A DNA stretch of 9,055 nucleotides from Methanobacterium sp. (GTDB lineage: Archaea; Methanobacteriota; Methanobacteria; Methanobacteriales; Methanobacteriaceae): positions 1 to 9,055 of the forward strand of contig JAHRFX010000037.1 of the NCBI GenBank assembly GCA_019084405.1, in the 5' to 3' direction. Shown here piece by piece: positions 6,109-9,055 of this stretch. The notes beneath the pieces are model-generated. The model was not told where the DNA came from and did no database searches. It was given only the letters and a program-made list of their open reading frames with translations. The translations under genes and the position numbers were made by a program. Numbering within the stretch: position 1 is the stretch's first letter; each line of letters opens with the position of its first letter.

Positions 6109-7405
6109 ATATTTCATTCAGGGCAATGAAGCATGTGCCCATGGAGCCATAAAAGCAGGGTGTATGTTTTTTGGGGGATACCCCATTACTCCTTCCACTG
6201 AAATTGCAGAAAGCATGGCAGTACTTCTTCCTAAAGAAGGAGGATCATTTATTCAGATGGAAGACGAAATAGCTGCATTGGGATCAGTTATTGGTGCTGT
6301 GTGGACGGGGGTTAAAGGAATGACAGCTACTTCCGGCCCGGGACTATCTCTAATGCAAGAACATATTGGTTATGCAGCTATGACTGAAACTCCTTTAGTA
6401 ATAGCTGATATCCAGAGAGGATCCCCCTCAACGGGACAGCCCACCATGGCTTCTCAAAGTGATATGATGCAGGCCCGGTGGGGATCTCATGGTGATTATG
6501 AAATAATAGCCTTATCTCCATCTTCTGTCCAGGAATGCTTTGACTTTACTGTGGAGGCATTTAATTTATCAGAAAAGTACAGGGTACCTGTTATAGTCCT
6601 AGGAGATGAGATAGTGGGACATATGAGGGAAAAGATATCTATTCCTGAAAAAATGGATTCAATTAACCGTAAAATGCCATCTAAAGGCCTTGGAGATTTT
6701 TTACCATTTAAGGCCGGTCCCACAGATACTCCCGAGATACCATTATTTGGTGAAGGCTATAATTTAGATGTAACTGGACTTACCCATGAGGAACGGGATC
6801 CTGATGCATCAAGTCCGGAACATATTCCTGAAAAAATGGATTCAATTAACCGTAAAATGCCATCTAAAGGCCCTGGAGATTTTTTACCATTTAAGGCCGG
6901 TCCCACAGATACTCCCGAGATGCCATTATTTGGTGAAGGCTATAATTTACATGTAACTGGACTTACCCATGATGAACGGGGATATCCTGATGCATCAAGT
7001 CCGGAACAACACTCTAAACTGGTTAATCGATTATGTGATAAAATATTAAAAAATAGAGATGATATAACTCGGGTAAAGCAGGAATTCTGTGAAGATGCAG
7101 ATATAATCCTGATATCTTATGGGGCTCCTTCCCGATCAGTTACTACTGCAGTAAAAAATGCCCGGGAAGAGGGTATTAAAGCAGGATATATTAAAATTGA
7201 CACTCCCTGGCCTTTCCCTGAAAAACAGATTCAAAAAGCAGCAGAATCTGCAAGTAAACTGATAGTGGTGGAGATGAATCTGGGCCAAATGTTTTATGAA
7301 GTACAGAGAGTTGCTGCTGGACAATCAAAGGTTTATCTACACCCTAAAATTGGCGGGGAAATACACAAGCCTACTGAAATATTATCTAAAATTAAATCAG
7401 TTTAA
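6098..7405 (+). CDS. korA: 2-oxoglutarate:ferredoxin oxidoreductase, alpha subunit, with internal 61-residue tandem duplication
   Basis: Subunit of the thiamine-diphosphate enzyme that interconverts 2-oxoglutarate + CoA with succinyl-CoA + CO2 using ferredoxin. In methanogens it usually runs towards 2-oxoglutarate for glutamate synthesis. Family motifs are Tyr-Pro-Ile-Thr-Pro-Ser (28-33), Glu57 in Gln-Met-Glu-Asp-Glu (likely contact to the TPP pyrimidine), Thr-Ser-Gly-Pro-Gly (78-82), Gln-Arg-Gly-Ser-Pro-Ser-Thr-Gly (106-113, where most relatives have Gly-Gly) and Phe-Gly-Glu-Gly-Tyr. GGAGG at 6087-6091 fixes the start. The protein is 435 residues, but without one copy of the repeat (182-242 and 243-304) it would be 374, the usual family length. 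The repeat lies between the N-terminal TPP-type domain and the C-terminal transketolase-C-like domain. The frame stays open, so the product may still fold. Activity is uncertain. Confidence 0.93.
   Translation: MNNKYFIQGNEACAHGAIKAGCMFFGGYPITPSTEIAESMAVLLPKEGGSFIQMEDEIAALGSVIGAVWTGVKGMTATSGPGLSLMQEHIGYAAMTETPLVIADIQRGSPSTGQPTMASQSDMMQARWGSHGDYEIIALSPSSVQECFDFTVEAFNLSEKYRVPVIVLGDEIVGHMREKISIPEKMDSINRKMPSKGLGDFLPFKAGPTDTPEIPLFGEGYNLDVTGLTHEERDPDASSPEHIPEKMDSINRKMPSKGPGDFLPFKAGPTDTPEMPLFGEGYNLHVTGLTHDERGYPDASSPEQHSKLVNRLCDKILKNRDDITRVKQEFCEDADIILISYGAPSRSVTTAVKNAREEGIKAGYIKIDTPWPFPEKQIQKAAESASKLIVVEMNLGQMFYEVQRVAAGQSKVYLHPKIGGEIHKPTEILSKIKSV
6641..7008 (+). repeat. Tandem direct repeat of about 183 bp inside korA
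   Basis: Copy 1 spans 6641-6822 and copy 2 spans 6824-7008. Both begin ATTCCTGAAAAAATGGATTC and end CCGGAACA. By eye they differ by four substitutions and one 3-base indel, about 98% identity. Residue changes from copy 1 to copy 2 are Leu to Pro, Ile to Met, Asp to His, Glu to Asp, and Asp to Gly-Tyr at the indel. The unit is a multiple of three, so the reading frame is kept. The flanks outside the repeat share no obvious similarity. Confidence 0.95.
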
Positions 7406-7443
7406 TGGTTCATATTAATTAAGCATGTAAAGGAGTTTAAAAA

Positions 7444-8307
7444 ATGGAAGAAACCAATGAAAGTCCTTTTATGAAATATCTTAGAAAGGATAGACTTCCC
7501 AATATTTTCTGTGCTGGTTGCGGTAATGGAACTGTATTAAATACCTTTTTTAAAGGCATGGAAATGGCTGAAATGGATTTAAATAACATCAATATGGCAT
7601 CCGGTATTGGATGCTCATCTCGAATACCAGGATATGTTAAATGTGATTCATTACACACTACTCATGGAAGGCCTATTTCATTTGCTACCGGCCTTAAGTT
7701 AGGAAATCCGAATATGGATGTTGTCGTATTCACAGGTGATGGTGATGCAGCAGCTATTGGGGGCAATCATCTCATTCACGCTGCCAGAAGAAATATAGAC
7801 CTCACGGTGATTTGTATTAACAATAATATTTATGGAATGACGGGGGGGCAAATCAGTCCCACGTCACCCCAGGGAAGCTATGGAAGTACAGCACCTTATG
7901 GTACATTTGAAAAGCCCTTTGATCTTGTAGAACTTGTTTCAGGTGCAGGGGCTACTTATGTAGCTAGATGGACAACTGTACACCCATTACAATTAGCTAA
8001 TGCCATTAAAAAGGCATTGAAACATAAAGGCTTTTCCTTTATTGAAGCTGTTTCCCAGTGCCATACTTACTATGGCCGGAAAAACAAGATGAAGTCTCCT
8101 CTGGATATGCTGAAATGGATGGAAGATAATAGCATAAATAAAAGGAAAGCTGATAAAATGGATCCTGAGGAACTGGCTGGAAAATTAATTGTAGGAGAAT
8201 TTGTTAATAAAAACCAGGCAGAATATTCACAGGAATTATATAACCTCATTGAGGAGAAAAGTGGAAATAGGTCAAAATCTATTAAATCTGCATACATGGG
8301 GGATTAA
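7444..8307 (+). CDS. korB: 2-oxoglutarate:ferredoxin oxidoreductase, beta subunit
   Basis: The subunit that binds the diphosphate of thiamine diphosphate and the proximal [4Fe-4S] cluster. The 287-residue protein is of normal length. It has Cys-Ala-Gly-Cys-Gly (Cys23, Cys26), Gly-Ile-Gly-Cys-Ser-Ser-Arg (Cys57) and Cys207 in Ser-Gln-Cys-His, together the likely cluster ligands. The TPP motif runs from Gly-Asp-Gly-Asp at 98-101 to Asn-Asn-Asn at 126-128, followed by Tyr-Gly-Met-Thr-Gly-Gly-Gln. The His-Thr-Thr-His-Gly-Arg segment (71-76) is common in KorB-type proteins. The 2-oxoglutarate call, rather than pyruvate or branched-chain 2-oxoacid, rests on the D-A-B-C gene order and the adjacent sucC. 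Ribosome site AGGAG at 7431-7435. The next gene begins after 1 nt. No damage is seen. Confidence 0.94.
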   Translation: MEETNESPFMKYLRKDRLPNIFCAGCGNGTVLNTFFKGMEMAEMDLNNINMASGIGCSSRIPGYVKCDSLHTTHGRPISFATGLKLGNPNMDVVVFTGDGDAAAIGGNHLIHAARRNIDLTVICINNNIYGMTGGQISPTSPQGSYGSTAPYGTFEKPFDLVELVSGAGATYVARWTTVHPLQLANAIKKALKHKGFSFIEAVSQCHTYYGRKNKMKSPLDMLKWMEDNSINKRKADKMDPEELAGKLIVGEFVNKNQAEYSQELYNLIEEKSGNRSKSIKSAYMGD

Positions 8308-8308
8308 A

Positions 8309-8857
8309 TTGCGAAAAGAAATAAGAATAGCGGGATTTGGAGGCCAAGGGATTATAATGGCGGGCATTGTTATTGGGAAAGCCGCTTCTTTATATGATGA
8401 TATCTATGCCGTGCAGACCCAATCTTATGGGCCTGAAGCAAGGGGAGGTGCTTCCCGGGCAGAAGTGGTTATAAGTACTGAGGAAATTGATTACCCCAAG
8501 GTTCAAAAACCAGATATACTGGTGGCCATGTCTCATCCTGCTTTAATGGCATACCTGGATGACTTAAAAGATGGTGGAATTTTAATTGCTGATCCCGATA
8601 TGATTATAGAAGAAGAGGTAATGCCATTTATTCAGGAACATAATATCAATTATTTCAAGGCCCCGGTTACCCACACTGCTGAAGATAAAATCGGCCTTAA
8701 AATAGTAGCCAATATTGTAATGATCGGTGCATTTGCCCGTGCAACAAATATAATATCTGAGGAGGCAGCAAGAAATGCCATCAAAGATAGTGTTCCACCA
8801 GGTACTGAAGATAAAAACCTGGCAGCTTTTGAAGCAGGTGCGGCCATTTTTGATTAA
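8309..8857 (+). CDS. korC: 2-oxoglutarate:ferredoxin oxidoreductase, gamma subunit (TTG start)
   Basis: The gamma subunit, thought to take part in CoA handling, and last of the korDABC operon. I place the start at TTG 8309, giving 182 residues, the usual family length. It is preceded by GGGGGATT at 8298-8305 and lies 1 nt after the korB stop. The protein then begins Met-Arg-Lys-Glu-Ile-Arg-Ile-Ala-Gly-Phe, the normal KorC N-terminus. A longer in-frame extension back to 8201 would run inside korB and has no family support. Motifs are the nucleotide-fold-like Gly-Phe-Gly-Gly-Gln-Gly (9-14) and Gln-Thr-Gln-Ser-Tyr-Gly-Pro-Glu-Ala-Arg-Gly-Gly (36-47). It is intact. No terminator-like hairpin follows, consistent with transcription continuing into sucC. 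Confidence 0.93.
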   Translation: MRKEIRIAGFGGQGIIMAGIVIGKAASLYDDIYAVQTQSYGPEARGGASRAEVVISTEEIDYPKVQKPDILVAMSHPALMAYLDDLKDGGILIADPDMIIEEEVMPFIQEHNINYFKAPVTHTAEDKIGLKIVANIVMIGAFARATNIISEEAARNAIKDSVPPGTEDKNLAAFEAGAAIFD

Positions 8858-8914
8858 ATAACTTAAATTTACTTCTTTAAAATTAATATTGAATTTGTAT
8901 CCATGAGGATTGCA

Positions 8915-8936
8915 GGGGATTGATATGAAACTTTAT
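8915..8936 (+). other. sucC: Ribosome site and first four codons of sucC, left in the original orientation
   Basis: GGGG at 8915-8918 lies 6 nt before ATG 8925. The first codons, Met-Lys-Leu-Tyr (8925-8936), are the usual start of succinyl-CoA synthetase beta, 67 nt after korC. From 8937 onward the + frame stays open to the window end but encodes a Phe-rich sequence with no similarity to SucC. That part is the antisense of the real sucC codons, so the + strand product would not be functional. Confidence 0.7.
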
Positions 8937-9055
8937 AGCCACTGCTTTTTTCATTTTTTCAGCAATCATCTGGGCTTCTTCCCCACTTCGAGCTATTTCA
9001 CCAGGCGGTATGGGTATGCCTTCTTTTTGAAAAATTTTTTTAGCACTGTGTTCAT
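8931..9055 (-). pseudogene. sucC: Inverted 5' segment of sucC, succinyl-CoA synthetase (ADP-forming) beta subunit, codons about 5-45
   Basis: Read on the minus strand from 9053 down to 8931, 41 codons encode the N-terminus of the SucC ATP-grasp domain: Glu-His-Ser-Ala-Lys-Lys-Ile-Phe, then Gly-Ile-Pro-Ile-Pro-Pro-Gly-Glu, then Ala-Glu-Lys-Met, ending Val-Ala-Ile-Lys. That final Lys corresponds to the ATP-binding Lys near position 45 of the family. The frame then continues only as 15 unrelated codons to a stop at 8883-8885. The four residues missing from its N-terminus (Met-Lys-Leu-Tyr) are exactly those found on the + strand at 8925-8936. The simplest reading is that this part of sucC has been flipped, joined through CTTTAT (8931-8936), whose complement ATAAAG encodes the end of Ala-Ile-Lys. 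The intact gene would make succinyl-CoA for the neighbouring kor enzyme. Sequence beyond 9055 is needed to know whether the rest of sucC follows. Confidence 0.8.

Noticed and set aside
6496..6723. Minus-strand 75-codon open frame within korA.
   Set aside because: It is antisense to the conserved korA frame and runs across the repeat boundary. No independent support.
6641..7008. The korA repeat as a CRISPR unit, intein or mobile insertion.
   Set aside because: There are two adjacent copies only, no spacers, no intein splicing residues, and both copies match the KorA family itself. A plain tandem duplication explains it.
8201..8308. A 36-codon N-terminal extension of korC starting at 8201.
   Set aside because: It lies inside korB, has no family similarity, and would replace the normal KorC start at TTG 8309, which has a good ribosome site.
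8925..9055. Open + strand frame Met-Lys-Leu-Tyr followed by a Phe-rich peptide to the window end, possibly a novel small protein.
   Set aside because: Beyond the first four codons it is the antisense of recognisable sucC codons, so it is a by-product of the rearrangement rather than a new gene.

Overview
This AT-rich window comes from a methanogenic archaeon, most likely a member of the Methanobacteriales such as Methanobacterium. The evidence is archaeal-type phospholipid head-group genes, an archaeal dihydroneopterin aldolase of the methanopterin pathway, a DUF515-like membrane protein, a korDABC operon whose gene order I associate with these methanogens, and archaeal promoter and Shine-Dalgarno patterns (TATA-like boxes about 25 nt before the inferred transcript start, and GGAG, GGTG or GGGGGA ribosome sites). 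No tRNA, rRNA or CRISPR array was seen. Every intact gene is on the + strand.

Layout. 1-203: the right end of an insertion sequence, with the last 64 codons of a transposase. 197-453: AT-rich gap without a gene. 454-2041: asd and pssA, which should act in sequence at the membrane (CDP-archaeol + serine to archaetidylserine, then decarboxylation to archaetidylethanolamine). 2031-5203: a cell-surface block containing a DUF515-like single-pass membrane protein that overlaps the end of pssA, a secreted protein with a C-terminal membrane anchor, and a sortase. Hairpin/T-tract terminators follow the first two of these genes, and the sortase has its own TATA box. 5250-5642: mptD. 5643-5883: an AT-rich kor promoter region with repeated AATCTAA elements. 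5884-8857: korD-korA-korB-korC, a four-subunit 2-oxoglutarate:ferredoxin oxidoreductase, tightly packed (overlap, 38-nt gap, 1-nt gap). 8915-9055: the expected next gene, sucC (succinyl-CoA synthetase beta), is rearranged.

Two features stand out. First, korA carries a recent in-frame tandem duplication of 61 codons (6641-6822 and 6824-7008). All four substitutions between the copies change the amino acid, and the upstream copy appears to carry the derived states. Second, sucC begins correctly on the + strand (ribosome site, then Met-Lys-Leu-Tyr at 8925-8936). Codons 5 to 45 then appear in reverse orientation on the - strand up to the window edge, joined through the 6-base sequence CTTTAT/ATAAAG. 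This is either a real inversion that breaks the gene or a fold-back chimera at the end of a contig.

I see no wholly unknown multi-gene system. The least characterised part is the DUF515 / surface protein / sortase block, where the surface protein has a tail resembling a sortase sorting signal.
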